Shown one piece after another: positions 27,149-35,966 of a stretch of DNA of 64,000 nt (position 1 is its first letter; the number at the start of each line of letters is the position of its first letter). A program made the translations under genes and the position numbers. The stretch is from Candidatus Nanopelagicales bacterium (GTDB taxonomy: Bacteria; Actinomycetota; Actinomycetes; S36-B12): NCBI GenBank assembly GCA_028687755.1, contig JAQTZL010000005.1:80303-144302 (forward strand), given 5' to 3'. A model generated the notes under the pieces. The model was not told the origin of the DNA and made no database searches. It saw nothing but the letters and a program-made list of their open reading frames with translations.

Positions 27149-27320
27149 CCAACACATCAGTCACTCCGGGCTGACGAACAAGGGCATCGAGGGGACCAAG
27201 ACCCAAGTACTCCCGTCGCAGTTCTGCCACGAGCGACATGAGCGCGCCTTCACCGAGCACGATGCCTTCGTCGAGCAACGCTGCAGCCACTTCAGCCGGC
27301 AAGCGGGTTCCGGTCGTCGT
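27111..27320 (-). pseudogene. Fragment of a CpaF/TadA-type secretion ATPase
   Basis: The minus strand encodes LPAEVAAALLDEGIVLGEG, then SLVAELRREYLGLGPLDALV and PGVTDVLVNSAHDVWIDR. This corresponds to the N-terminal domain of CpaF-family pilus/secretion ATPases just before the ATPase core. The reading stops two codons later, and the Walker motifs and all the rest are missing. The other end joins DNA of a DUF1905 gene on the opposite strand. This is a remnant, not a working gene. No other tad/pilus genes are present. Confidence 0.6.
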
Positions 27321-27662
27321 GACGATCAAGAAGCACTCATACTGGACTACGAGTGCGCCGTACAACGGTCGCTACCTGATTCCTGTGAGCACTGAGAATC
27401 GTGAAGCTGCAGGCATCAAAGCCGGCGAGAGCATCACGGATGGATTGGCAGTCGAACCGGCCCCTCGTGAAGTCAGCGTCCCGGCCGACCTCGCCTCCGA
27501 GCTGCGGAGAATATGACGGCGAGAGACTCCTTCGCAAGCCTGTCCTTCAGCAATCATCGCGGCTACGTGCTGTGGATTGAAGATGCCAAGAAGGACGAGA
27601 CCCGATCAGCGCGAGTGCTGAAGAGCATCGAGTCCCTTGAAGCAGGAAAGAAGACGCACTGA
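27298..27662 (+). pseudogene. DUF1905/YdeI-like gene, 5'-truncated and frameshifted
   Basis: The first part (GKRVPVVVTIKKHSYWTTSA, GRYLIPVSTENREAAGIKAG, EPAPREVSVPADLASEL) is the DUF1905 domain. The reading frame stops at 27514-27516. In the -1 frame the match resumes at once with RDSFASLSFSNHRGYVLWIE and KKDETRSARVLKSIESLEAG, the OmdA/YdeI part, ending at 27662. The N-terminal 20-30 residues are replaced by unrelated sequence. So the gene has lost its start and has one frameshift near 27500. The stop and a new ATG overlap as ATGA (27513-27516), so a split product is formally possible but unlikely without the N-terminus. Confidence 0.65.
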
Positions 27663-28150
27663 GGCGAGCACACGATGATGTGAGAGATCTGCGGCAACCA
27701 GTTCAGCGATCTGCATTGCTTTGCAGCCACAAATGGGGGAATGCGATCGCGTTGTCTTCTGGACGAGAAGCAGATGAGCCGATGGAATGCGTGGATGGGC
27801 GGCGGTACGCGTAGATTGAGCGATACGCGTAGATTGTGTGTGAACTGCTAGCTTCACGCCGACAAATAGCTCGTGCAAACAGCACCACACCTTCACGAAG
27901 ATCCCACGAGAATTCATTCCTCTACATAAGGGCTCCAGTTCCACGTGCCACATTCCATCTCACTGAAACAACTTCATTCACGGGCTTAGACATCCTGATC
28001 CGGATCTTCATATCTGCTGAGATCTCTTGCGGTCTGTCGCTTGGCATTTCGCTCCCACAACGCTAGCGAATCCTCACTGGTCAGGAGGCAATCACACTCG
28101 GGGCAGTCCCGCGCAAAATGAAATGTAAATCCGACATTCAATTGGCGAAA
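27663..28150. other. Non-coding stretch with asd 3'-end echo and short tandem repeat
   Basis: No supported gene. At 27684-27713 it repeats, with two mismatches, the 30 bp at 33929-33958 that encode the C-terminus of Asd on the minus strand (QIAELVAA). At about 27818-27838 the 13-mer TACGCGTAGATTG occurs twice, 16 bp apart. All reading frames here are short and lack family features. Confidence 0.55.
27684..27713 (-). repeat. Left copy of 30-bp direct repeat (asd 3' end)
   Basis: GAGATCTGCGGCAACCAGTT and the following ten bases match 33929-33958 at 28 of 30 positions. Both copies encode QIAELVAA(D/G)L on the minus strand, the end of aspartate-semialdehyde dehydrogenase. Here no further Asd sequence is attached. 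Confidence 0.7.
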
Positions 28151-28155
28151 AGCGG

Positions 28156-28184
28156 TTGACGCTCACTCTCAGTGCACTCATACT
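28156..28184 (+). promoter_or_regulatory. Putative promoter of the peptide ABC operon
   Basis: TTGACG at 28156-28161 and CATACT at 28179-28184 are separated by 17 bp, a good sigma-70-type arrangement, about 60 bp before the first permease gene. No operator palindrome is evident. Confidence 0.5.
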
Positions 28185-28241
28185 ATCAGTTCTGCGCTAC
28201 CCAGAGAGGTGCCCAGTGCTTTCCGACTGAGAGGTGGCGAG

Positions 28242-29198
28242 ATGTTGCGATCATCTTCAAGCCGAATTGCACGGAGCTTGCTCGTGATATTGATTGTGAC
28301 ATTTGCCGTCACTGCGATGCTGAGTCTGGCTCCTGGTTCCGTTGCCGGCGTGATCCTGGGCGAGAATGCCACGGCTGAGCAGGTGGCAGCACTAAATGAG
28401 AAGCTGGGATTGAACCAGCCAATTCTGGTGCAGTACTGGAATTGGATGATCAATGCGCTGCAAGGAGATCTAGGCAACTCAGCAATCACAGGTCAGTCGG
28501 TAACGTCTGCCATCATCGAGCGAATTCCCGTCACACTTGAGTTGGCAATTCTTGCGGTTTCGATGGCACTCGTCATTGCAGTGCCCCTAGCGATCATCTC
28601 CGCCACGCGCCCGGGTTCTCGCACGGATCGAGTGATCAATGCATTCTCGTCGATGTTCCTGTCGATCCCCGCGTTCGTTGCTGGGCCCGTGCTCATCTAC
28701 CTGCTCGCAGTGCAATTCAATCTCTTCCCGGTCAACGGGTGGAGTCGCATCGAGGAAGACGGACTCCTGCTGAACTTGCGTTCTGCATTTCTCCCGGCTC
28801 TTGCAATTGCCCTTCCCGAGATTGCTTCCTTCCACCGGCTCTTACGCACCGATCTCATCACCACATTGCGCGAGGACTACATCGCAGCAGCACGGGCAAA
28901 AGGCATGACTGGATCATTTGTGCTGGTGCGGCACGCACTTCGTCCGTCATCGTTCTCCCTTGTCACCCTCTTCGGCATCAACCTCGGTCGAGCAATTGGT
29001 GGCGCGGTCATCGTGGAGAGCCTGTTCTCGCTGCCTGGCTTGGGACAGTTGGTGGTCACTTCCATATCTGCGCGCGACATCACGATGGCAACGGGTGTGG
29101 TCGTATTCACCGCTGTCGTCTATGTCGTAATCAATACGTTCATTGATTTCAGTTACGGATTCTTGGATCCAAGAGTGCGCAAAGGATCAACCTCATGA
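28242..29198 (+). CDS. Peptide/nickel ABC transporter permease (DppB family)
   Basis: A 318-residue inner-membrane permease with about six transmembrane segments. Family features are the extracellular N-terminal loop (LGLNQPILVQYWNWM, LQGDLGNSAITGQSV), the EAA-type coupling loop EDYIAAARAKGMTGSFVLVRHAL and the end SYGFLDPRVRKG. It is the first gene of a five-gene operon (two permeases, binding protein, two ATPases) in the usual Dpp/Opp set. The ATG at 28242 has GAGAGGTGG upstream. Its stop overlaps the next start by 4 bp. Codons are more C/G-ended than those of the groEL side. Confidence 0.9.
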   Translation: MLRSSSSRIARSLLVILIVTFAVTAMLSLAPGSVAGVILGENATAEQVAALNEKLGLNQPILVQYWNWMINALQGDLGNSAITGQSVTSAIIERIPVTLELAILAVSMALVIAVPLAIISATRPGSRTDRVINAFSSMFLSIPAFVAGPVLIYLLAVQFNLFPVNGWSRIEEDGLLLNLRSAFLPALAIALPEIASFHRLLRTDLITTLREDYIAAARAKGMTGSFVLVRHALRPSSFSLVTLFGINLGRAIGGAVIVESLFSLPGLGQLVVTSISARDITMATGVVVFTAVVYVVINTFIDFSYGFLDPRVRKGSTS

Positions 29199-30106
29199 CG
29201 ACAACCGTGCATACAAGCGATATGGCGGAGCCGCTATCCGGCGGAACAGGCCTCGCCCCCGCAAATGATCCGCTGGTTCCGGCGACGCAGAAGACGCGCT
29301 CCGTCATGGTGTATCTATCGTTCGCGTGGCTGGCGTTGGTTGTCTTCTCGGCGCTGTTTGCCAGCCTGCTGCCGATTGGCTCCTACGAGGTTCCTATAGG
29401 AAGGCCACGCCAGCCCCCACAGTTCGGCTCAATTGAGATGCTGCTGGGCACTGATCAACTTGGTAGATCCGTTCTGGCCAGGCTCGTCTATGGAGCAAGA
29501 GTCTCACTATTGGTCGGAACCGTTTCAGGGATAGCCGGCTTCACCATCGGTACGACGCTGGGGATGATCGGCGGGTACTTCGGACGAAAGATTGATGCGG
29601 TCATCACTATTGTCACTGATGCCCTCTTGGCCTTCCCCGCGCTGATCCTCCTGCTTGCGCTCTCTTCCATCTTGACCCCGAGTTTGCAGACGATGATGAT
29701 CGGATTGACCCTCATTGTGGTGCCCACGTTCGTGCGATTGTCGCGGGCGACCACGATTGCATGGAATGCTCGTGAGTTCATCCGAGCAGCGCGCAATATG
29801 GGAGCTGGAAACACCCGGATCATCGCTAGGGAACTGCTGCCGAATGTACTGCCGCCAATCGCCACCTACCTGCCGATTGTCATCGCAGCTCTCATCGTCG
29901 CGGAAGGTTCTTTGAGCTTCCTTGGACTCGGCATCCCTCCGCCAACTCCAAGCTGGGGCGGGATGATCGCATCCGGCAAAGACGTGATCGCCAACTATCC
30001 AGCCTTGGTATTCATTCCAGCAGGAGTCATCTTCCTGGCTGTGTTCTCACTCAATCAGGCTGGAGACTTTCTCCGGGTTCGCCTTGATCGCACGATGCAG
30101 GACTAG
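29195..30106 (+). CDS. Peptide/nickel ABC transporter permease (DppC family)
   Basis: A 303-residue second permease of the same transporter. It shows the DppC signatures: LLGTDQLGRSVLARLVYGARVSLLVG, the EAA loop EFIRAARNMGAGNTRIIAREL LPN region, and AEGSLSFLGLGIPPPTPSWGGMI. It overlaps dppB by 4 bp and precedes the binding-protein gene by 54 bp. It pairs with DppB to form the membrane channel; substrate is set by the binding protein. Confidence 0.9.
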   Translation: MTTTVHTSDMAEPLSGGTGLAPANDPLVPATQKTRSVMVYLSFAWLALVVFSALFASLLPIGSYEVPIGRPRQPPQFGSIEMLLGTDQLGRSVLARLVYGARVSLLVGTVSGIAGFTIGTTLGMIGGYFGRKIDAVITIVTDALLAFPALILLLALSSILTPSLQTMMIGLTLIVVPTFVRLSRATTIAWNAREFIRAARNMGAGNTRIIARELLPNVLPPIATYLPIVIAALIVAEGSLSFLGLGIPPPTPSWGGMIASGKDVIANYPALVFIPAGVIFLAVFSLNQAGDFLRVRLDRTMQD

Positions 30107-30160
30107 TACCAACGAGTGGGGAATGCATTCATCATTCACAACACAACCGAAGGGAACTCG

Positions 30161-31744
30161 ATGAAACGAATGAGAAAATCGATCCTCACCACCACCATGG
30201 TGAGTGTCGCAGCACTCGTGCTTGCGGCATGCGGTGGAGGTGGAGAGGCAGACGTATCCAGCACAGGTGGAACCACCTCAGGCGAGCCTGTAGCGGGCGG
30301 TAGTGCATCACTCCTGATGATGACGGAGCCAACCAGTCTGGATCCGGCGAAGATCACGGTGGGTTACTCGGGAAGCGCTCCCGTGGGAACCTCGCTCTAC
30401 GGAACGCTCTTCACGCAGGACCTCACCACGTACGAATTGATACCCTCAATCGGAGAGAGCCTGACGTCGAGTGACGCTGGCAAGACCTTCGACCTCAAGC
30501 TCCGGCCTGGCGTCACCTTCAGCGACGGCTCCGCACTCAATGCTGAGGCCGTGAAGTTCAATTGGGATCGCATGAAGAATCCCGAGTTGGGATCCGCTTC
30601 GTTGGGCACAGCTGCGCAGGTGACCTCTACCAAAGTTGTCGATGACCTGACCATGCAATTCACAATGGGAGTGCCCAATCCGAACTTCGGGCAGGGCATC
30701 ACAGTCTCGTCGCTGAACTGGATCGCTTCCCCTGCCGCGCTGGAGAAGGGCTCAGAGGCGTTCGATGCAAATCCCATTGGTGCCGGTCCCTTCACATTGA
30801 AGAGCTGGATTCGCCAGGACAAGATGGAACTGTCCAAGAACCCCTCGTACTGGAATGCGCCAAAGCCGTACCTCGACTCCCTCACGATCCGCACGGTGCT
30901 GGATTCCGCACAACGCCTGAACACCCTCCAGGCAGATGGCGTGGATATTGTTGTGGATAACAAGGCCGACAACACTCAGAAGGCCGAGGCTGCCGGTTAC
31001 GGCACCTACCAGGTGATGCTCAATGGCGGCAATGGCTTCGCCTTGAACTTCCGCAAGGCGCCATTCGATGATCCCAAGGTACGAGAAGCCTTCGTGAAGG
31101 CGATCGATATCAGCCTCATCAACGAGGTTGTCTACGAAGGCGGGGCAGAACTGCCAACATCGCTGTTCAATGCTGATGCCCCGTTCTACACCGGAACGCA
31201 GATCACGCAGTTCAATGCCACCGAAGCGCAGGCGCTCTTCGATGAGATTGCAGCAAAGCAGGGAAAGCCCGTGGCGATCACGCTGACCGCGTACTCGCTG
31301 CCACCGAGCAATACCGTCGCTCAGGCGATCCAGGCACAGATGTCGACCTACAAGAACGTCACCGTCAAGGTGGAGGAGTTCGACTTCCCCACTGCACAGG
31401 GCAAGTCGCTCAGTGGTGACTTCCAGGCGATGAGTTCCGGAACGAACTTCCTGGATCCGGAGACCCAGATGTACACCTGGTTCCACGGGGATTCGAAGGG
31501 GAACACCAGCGGCATCAATGATCCAGTGCTCAATGATGCGCTCGACACCGGACGCCAGGCCACTGACATCGGTGAGCGCAAGGATGCCTACGCGATCGCT
31601 CAGGATCGGATTACGTCGCTGAATCCTTACCTCTGGTACGTCTCACCTCAGGGCTTCTTCTGGACAGGAAAGAAGTTCGGAGGCGGCATCGAGTACTACG
31701 GCAGTGGCTCACTTGTCACTGAAGGACTGTGGATGCAGCCATAG
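30161..31744 (+). CDS. Peptide ABC transporter substrate-binding lipoprotein (DppA/OppA family)
   Basis: A 527-residue extracellular lipoprotein of family SBP_bac_5. The signal peptide ends at the lipobox LAAC, followed by GGGGEADVSS. Conserved blocks are LMMTEPTSLDPAKITVGY, LRPGVTFSDGSALNAEAVKF, the NPIGAGPFTLKSWIRQDKM region and APFDDPKVREAFVKAIDI. The ATG at 30161 has GAAGGGA upstream and gives a proper signal peptide. Ligand is likely a di- or oligopeptide, though the family also includes nickel, glutathione and other ligands, so specificity is not fixed. Confidence 0.9.
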   Translation: MKRMRKSILTTTMVSVAALVLAACGGGGEADVSSTGGTTSGEPVAGGSASLLMMTEPTSLDPAKITVGYSGSAPVGTSLYGTLFTQDLTTYELIPSIGESLTSSDAGKTFDLKLRPGVTFSDGSALNAEAVKFNWDRMKNPELGSASLGTAAQVTSTKVVDDLTMQFTMGVPNPNFGQGITVSSLNWIASPAALEKGSEAFDANPIGAGPFTLKSWIRQDKMELSKNPSYWNAPKPYLDSLTIRTVLDSAQRLNTLQADGVDIVVDNKADNTQKAEAAGYGTYQVMLNGGNGFALNFRKAPFDDPKVREAFVKAIDISLINEVVYEGGAELPTSLFNADAPFYTGTQITQFNATEAQALFDEIAAKQGKPVAITLTAYSLPPSNTVAQAIQAQMSTYKNVTVKVEEFDFPTAQGKSLSGDFQAMSSGTNFLDPETQMYTWFHGDSKGNTSGINDPVLNDALDTGRQATDIGERKDAYAIAQDRITSLNPYLWYVSPQGFFWTGKKFGGGIEYYGSGSLVTEGLWMQP

Positions 31745-31795
31745 AAGTGCGGATTGCTGACAGCTCCATTTGATTCCCAGGAGGCCCGACTCATC

Positions 31796-32812
31796 ATGAC
31801 GAACACCACCCCCTTGCTCGAGGTGCAGCATCTACGAGCGCATATCGGAACCCCACGAGGGTCCGTGCGCGCTGTCGATGATGTCTCATTGAACCTTGAG
31901 GCAGGGCAGGCGTTGGGAGTCGTTGGTGAGTCGGGCTCTGGGAAGTCCATCATGGCCCGGGCGATCATGGGCCTGATGCCCCCACGCTCAGCCTGCACAG
32001 GCGAGGTTCGCCTTCAGGGAAGAGACCTCTTCTCGCTTTCCAAGAAGGAGAAGCAGGAACTGCTGGGCAATCAGATCGCCATGGTGTTCCAGGACCCGGG
32101 GCGATCGCTGAACCCAGTAGTGAGGGTGGAGCGCCAGATCTCAGAGGGCATGCGAAAGCATCTCGGCGTCAGCAAAAGCGAGGCTCACACCCGCGCCCTG
32201 CAGCTTCTCGTTGAAGTGGGGGTCCCGGATCCTGAACCTCGTCTTCGCAACTACCCCCATGAGATGTCTGGAGGCATGCGCCAACGCGTCATGCTTGCCA
32301 TCGCGTTGGCGTGTGAGCCAGTGCTGCTGATTGCCGACGAGCCCACCACCGCACTGGACGTGACGATTCAGCGGCAGATCCTTGATCTTCTGAGATCTGT
32401 GCAGCGCGAACGCGGCATGGCCATGATGCTCATCAGCCACGATCTTTCAGTCGTGGCCGGCAGAACGGATCGTGTATCGGTGATGTATGCAGGGAGGCTG
32501 TCCGAGACTGGCCCCACTCGCGAAGTCTTCGAGTCCCCCCGACACCGGTACACCGAAGCCCTTCTTGGCGCTACACCATCGATTGCCACGGGACGGCATC
32601 AGAGGCTCCGCGTCATCGATGGCTCCCTGCCTGATCCCGTGAGCCCCCCGGAGGGATGCCGCTTTGCTCCGCGATGCGAATTCAGCACACCTGCGTGCAT
32701 CGATCCAGGACCAGCGTTGACCACAGCGAGTACAGAACACCAGTTCGCCTGCCTGCACCCTGTCGAGCATGCAGCGCGGGACACCGTGAACGTTGGACAA
32801 GGGGGACGCTGA
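31796..32812 (+). CDS. Peptide ABC transporter ATPase (DppD family)
   Basis: A 338-residue ATP-binding subunit. Walker A is GESGSGKS, the signature is MSGGMRQRV, Walker B is [12 protein letters not shown], and the H-loop is [11 protein letters not shown]. The C-terminal oligopeptide/dipeptide extension contains the cysteine cluster [18 protein letters not shown], which in this subfamily can bind an Fe-S cluster. The ATG at 31796 is preceded by AGGAGG. It ends 1 bp before the DppF-like gene. Confidence 0.9.
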   Translation: MTNTTPLLEVQHLRAHIGTPRGSVRAVDDVSLNLEAGQALGVVGESGSGKSIMARAIMGLMPPRSACTGEVRLQGRDLFSLSKKEKQELLGNQIAMVFQDPGRSLNPVVRVERQISEGMRKHLGVSKSEAHTRALQLLVEVGVPDPEPRLRNYPHEMSGGMRQRVMLAIALACEPVLLIADEPTTALDVTIQRQILDLLRSVQRERGMAMMLISHDLSVVAGRTDRVSVMYAGRLSETGPTREVFESPRHRYTEALLGATPSIATGRHQRLRVIDGSLPDPVSPPEGCRFAPRCEFSTPACIDPGPALTTASTEHQFACLHPVEHAARDTVNVGQGGR

Positions 32813-32813
32813 C

Positions 32814-33830
32814 ATGGCTGGTAGCGGTACAGCACACCTGCGTGACGAACAAGCACTGCTTTCGGTCAAGGATCTGGTGGTCGAGTATCCGACTTCAGGC
32901 GGCTTGGTCCAAGCAGTATCGAAAGTGAGCTTCGACGTGGTACGCGGCGAGACCTTGGGCATCGTTGGCGAGTCTGGTTGCGGAAAGTCCACAACAGGCC
33001 GATCAGTGCTTCGACTCGACCGGTTGACATCGGGACAGATCTCCTTCAAAGGCGAGTCAATCGAGCGTGCAAGCGAACGCGAGATGCGCAAGCTTCGACG
33101 CGAGATGCAGATGATCTTCCAAGATCCGATCGCCTCGTTGAATCCGCGGAGAAGGGTGGAAGACATAGTCGTCGAGGGCCTTGCAGTAGCCAAGCGGCCG
33201 GAGGAGGAGCGGAAGCAGACATCGAAAGATGTGCTGAGCCAGGTCGGACTGTCGGGTGAACGGTTTGCCAAGGCCTTACCGCGGGCTCTCTCAGGAGGCC
33301 AGGCGCAAAGAGTCGCGATCGCACGTGCGTTGGCCCTGCGCCCTGACCTCCTCATTTGCGATGAGCCGGTTTCGGCACTTGATGTATCCGTTCAAGCACA
33401 GGTTCTGAATCTCCTTGAAGACCTCAAAGCCGAACACAACCTCACCATCATCTTCATCTCGCACGACTTGGGCGTAGTACGCACAGTGAGTGATCGAGTG
33501 ATGGTGATGTACCTGGGTAAGGTCTGCGAGTTCGGTGAGCCGGAGGCTGTCTACAACCACCCAGCTCACCCATATACTCGCGCGCTCCTGGACTCCGTGC
33601 CTCAGGCAGATCCTGACGTCGCATTCGGAGGGCCTGCCCTCGAAGGCGACGTTCCTTCTCCTCTTTCGCCCCCCAGTGGTTGTAGGTTCCGCACGCGCTG
33701 CCCCAAGGTGCAGGACAAGTGCGCCGCAGAGGAACCGCTCATGCAAGAGGTATCGCCCGGACAATTTGTTGCATGCCACTTCCCGCTTCCGCCTATCCCC
33801 AACTCGTCGGTCGAGATCGCGGCACCCTGA
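32814..33830 (+). CDS. Peptide ABC transporter ATPase (DppF family)
   Basis: A 338-residue second ATPase of the transporter. Walker A is GESGCGKS, the signature LSGGQAQRV, Walker B LLICDEPVSALD, and the H-loop FISHDLGVV. It has the family's C-terminal extension with HPYTRALLDSVP and the cysteine cluster CRFRTRCPKVQDKC. The ATG at 32814 has AAGGGGG upstream. It is the last gene of the operon and is followed by an inverted repeat that looks like a mobile-element end. Confidence 0.9.
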   Translation: MAGSGTAHLRDEQALLSVKDLVVEYPTSGGLVQAVSKVSFDVVRGETLGIVGESGCGKSTTGRSVLRLDRLTSGQISFKGESIERASEREMRKLRREMQMIFQDPIASLNPRRRVEDIVVEGLAVAKRPEEERKQTSKDVLSQVGLSGERFAKALPRALSGGQAQRVAIARALALRPDLLICDEPVSALDVSVQAQVLNLLEDLKAEHNLTIIFISHDLGVVRTVSDRVMVMYLGKVCEFGEPEAVYNHPAHPYTRALLDSVPQADPDVAFGGPALEGDVPSPLSPPSGCRFRTRCPKVQDKCAAEEPLMQEVSPGQFVACHFPLPPIPNSSVEIAAP

Positions 33831-33883
33831 GGTGACACATGACTCACAGACTGGCTTTCGTGCCTTACGTCACATGTGTCACC
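33831..33883. repeat. 11-bp inverted repeat after the ABC operon, possible IS remnant
   Basis: GGTGACACATG at 33831-33841 and CATGTGTCACC at 33873-33883 are a perfect inverted repeat with a 31-bp interval, starting at the base after the DppF stop. It has no T tract. The repeated GTGACACATG and following GATGACATCTCGGACC resemble the ends of IS481/IS3-like elements from actinobacteria, but no transposase is present. Confidence 0.4.
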
Positions 33884-33925
33884 GATGACATCTCGGACCA
33901 CTTTCACCGATGAGAGGCGCTACTG

Positions 33926-34300
<375 letters not shown>

Positions 34301-34389
34301 TTACAGGTTCGTGCTCAAATCCCTCTGGCCCAAGTGGCCTGAGTCACCCGAGCGGCCCCAACCCAAGGGTCGCTGGGTACCCTTGACCC

Positions 34390-34773
34390 ATGCCTACAGG
34401 AACCGTGAAGTGGTACGACACTGAGAAGGGCTTCGGCTTTCTCGCATCAGACGAAGGTGAAGACGTCTTCGTCCATGTGTCTACGCTGCCTGATGGCGTC
34501 ACGGCACTCAAGCCTGGAACAAAGGTCGAGTTCGGCATCGTTGACGGCAAGCGCGGTAAGCAGGCACTGTCAGTCAAGATCATTGGCCCGACCCCTTCTG
34601 TGGTCAAGGGCAGCCGCAAGCCTGCTGGCGATCTTGCTGGCCTCGTTGAAGACCTCATCAAGTTGCTTGATGGCGTGGCCACGCAGCTTCAGCGGGGTAA
34701 GTACCCTGCAGATGTCATGGCACAAAAAACCGCCGCAGTGTTGCGCGCGGTTGCCAACGACCTCGACATTTAA
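34390..34773 (+). CDS. Cold-shock domain protein with C-terminal helical extension
   Basis: A 127-residue protein. Residues 1-66 are a cold-shock domain with RNP1 KGFGFLAS and RNP2 DVFVHVST, and bind single-stranded RNA or DNA. The C-terminal 60 residues are a helical extension (LVEDLIKLLDGVATQLQRGKY, AAVLRAVANDLDI), as in the longer Csp of other actinobacteria. Codon style here returns to that of the left part of the window, so it marks the right border of the island. TACCCT, 10 bp before the ATG, may be a -10 for a leaderless message. Confidence 0.88.
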   Translation: MPTGTVKWYDTEKGFGFLASDEGEDVFVHVSTLPDGVTALKPGTKVEFGIVDGKRGKQALSVKIIGPTPSVVKGSRKPAGDLAGLVEDLIKLLDGVATQLQRGKYPADVMAQKTAAVLRAVANDLDI

Positions 34774-34780
34774 TTTCCTG

Positions 34781-35428
34781 TTAAGGCGTGCTGAGCGCTT
34801 GGAAAAATTCAGTTGCAGTCCACACTGCAAGGGCCAATAGCACTAATCCCGAAGCGATACGTACGCGCGATAAAGGGATGCGCTGTTGCAGCCAGCGACC
34901 CAGCACTACTGCAATACCAGCAACAGCGATCAGCCCAATCCAAGCACCAACAAATACGGTGAACGGCTGCCCTGTTTTCGCAGCTTGAGCAGCAGCAAAA
35001 ATCTGAGTGAGGTCACCCCATTCGGCCGCAAAGATCACAACAAAGCTTGTGATGATTGTGCGACGCACGGATTCGGTAGACGACGCGCCAACTTTTGCTA
35101 AAACTTCTGATTCTTCAGCTGCTTCTTCTTGTGCTTCCTGGGCCCGCGATTTCAAGCCCCCGCGAATTAAAACGATTGAACCAGCCAAGAAAAATATGGC
35201 AGTAACAGCAAGAACCGGTTCCTGCGGCAGAAGTGCAATAAACCCGCCAGCTGTAACGGCGATAAGGCATTGAATGAAGAATGCAGCGCTGACACCGAGC
35301 CATACGTAGAGGTGTCGAAAACGAGTCGCGAGCACCAATGATGCAATGAAACTCTTATCTGGAAGTTCAGCAAGGAAAATAACGAAAAACGTCGTTAATG
35401 CAATCCCAAGGTCGAACGTTTGATTCAA
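34781..35428 (-). CDS. TMEM165/GDT1 family cation exporter (UPF0016)
   Basis: A 215-residue membrane protein with six predicted helices in two repeats. Each repeat carries the family's acidic motif: AELPDKSFIAS in the first helix and AEWGDLTQIFAAA in the fourth. A charged cytoplasmic loop (SRAQEAQEEAAEESE) joins the halves. Characterised relatives export Mn2+ or exchange Ca2+/Mn2+ for protons. The TTG start at 35428 is 9 bp after the upstream lipoprotein stop, so coupling is likely. The Mn role is family-based. It is convergent with cspA. Confidence 0.85.
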   Translation of the reverse strand: MNQTFDLGIALTTFFVIFLAELPDKSFIASLVLATRFRHLYVWLGVSAAFFIQCLIAVTAGGFIALLPQEPVLAVTAIFFLAGSIVLIRGGLKSRAQEAQEEAAEESEVLAKVGASSTESVRRTIITSFVVIFAAEWGDLTQIFAAAQAAKTGQPFTVFVGAWIGLIAVAGIAVVLGRWLQQRIPLSRVRIASGLVLLALAVWTATEFFQALSTP

Positions 35429-35437
35429 GGTGAACTA

Positions 35438-35887
35438 CTAGTTCGTGATTTTGAACAACCACAAACCGCGCATCTTGTTGTTGCTGATTGAAGCAACAGC
35501 AAGCGGAGTTCCTTCGGCATTCAGTGTTGTGCCAGTTGGAACAGTGAAACGGAAGTAGGTCTCTGTGATGGGTTCTGGACTCAGTGGCTGGCCATTGAAG
35601 AATGCGGTCCAACCTTCTTCTGCGACTACTGGGTCAACGCTGATGCCCACGGTGTTACCCACCATTGATGGAACGCTGAGAGCGCTAGGCAGTGCATCTT
35701 CCAAGTTGGTGGCCAGGTTTTGGCAGTTAAGGCCTGCTTCGTCGACATTGAAGTCCCAGCACAGTGCCTCTTCATTCACGCTGTTGACGCCGCTGACCAC
35801 AGACACAGCCGGCGCAGGCTTTGTACATCCGGAAAGCGCAAGAGCAGCAATACCAAGGGCAACGACAGGGGCAATTCGACGAATCAT
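35438..35887 (-). CDS. Lipoprotein, DUF2771-like
   Basis: A 149-residue exported lipoprotein: signal RRIAPVVALGIAALALSGC with lipobox LSGC, then a short Thr/Pro/Val linker and a compact domain with two further cysteines (ALCWDFN, LNCQNLA). Its position between a cold-shock/GDT1 pair and a DUF3027 gene matches the actinobacterial neighbourhood where DUF2771 lipoproteins occur, but I cannot confirm the family from motifs. The ATG at 35887 is preferred over an adjacent GTG. It is divergent from the DUF3027 gene. Confidence 0.65.
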   Translation of the reverse strand: MIRRIAPVVALGIAALALSGCTKPAPAVSVVSGVNSVNEEALCWDFNVDEAGLNCQNLATNLEDALPSALSVPSMVGNTVGISVDPVVAEEGWTAFFNGQPLSPEPITETYFRFTVPTGTTLNAEGTPLAVASISNNKMRGLWLFKITN

Positions 35888-35966
35888 CACGCCCGCAGCC
35901 TACGGGATTGCTGGTGTTTTGCCCCCGGGGGTTCAGCACGGGTCATAGGTACGCGAGAATCGACCT

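Noticed and set aside
27606..27953. 115-residue minus-strand frame as a gene
   Set aside because: Only about 13 residues match anything (the Asd end); the rest has no family features, start signal or codon bias.
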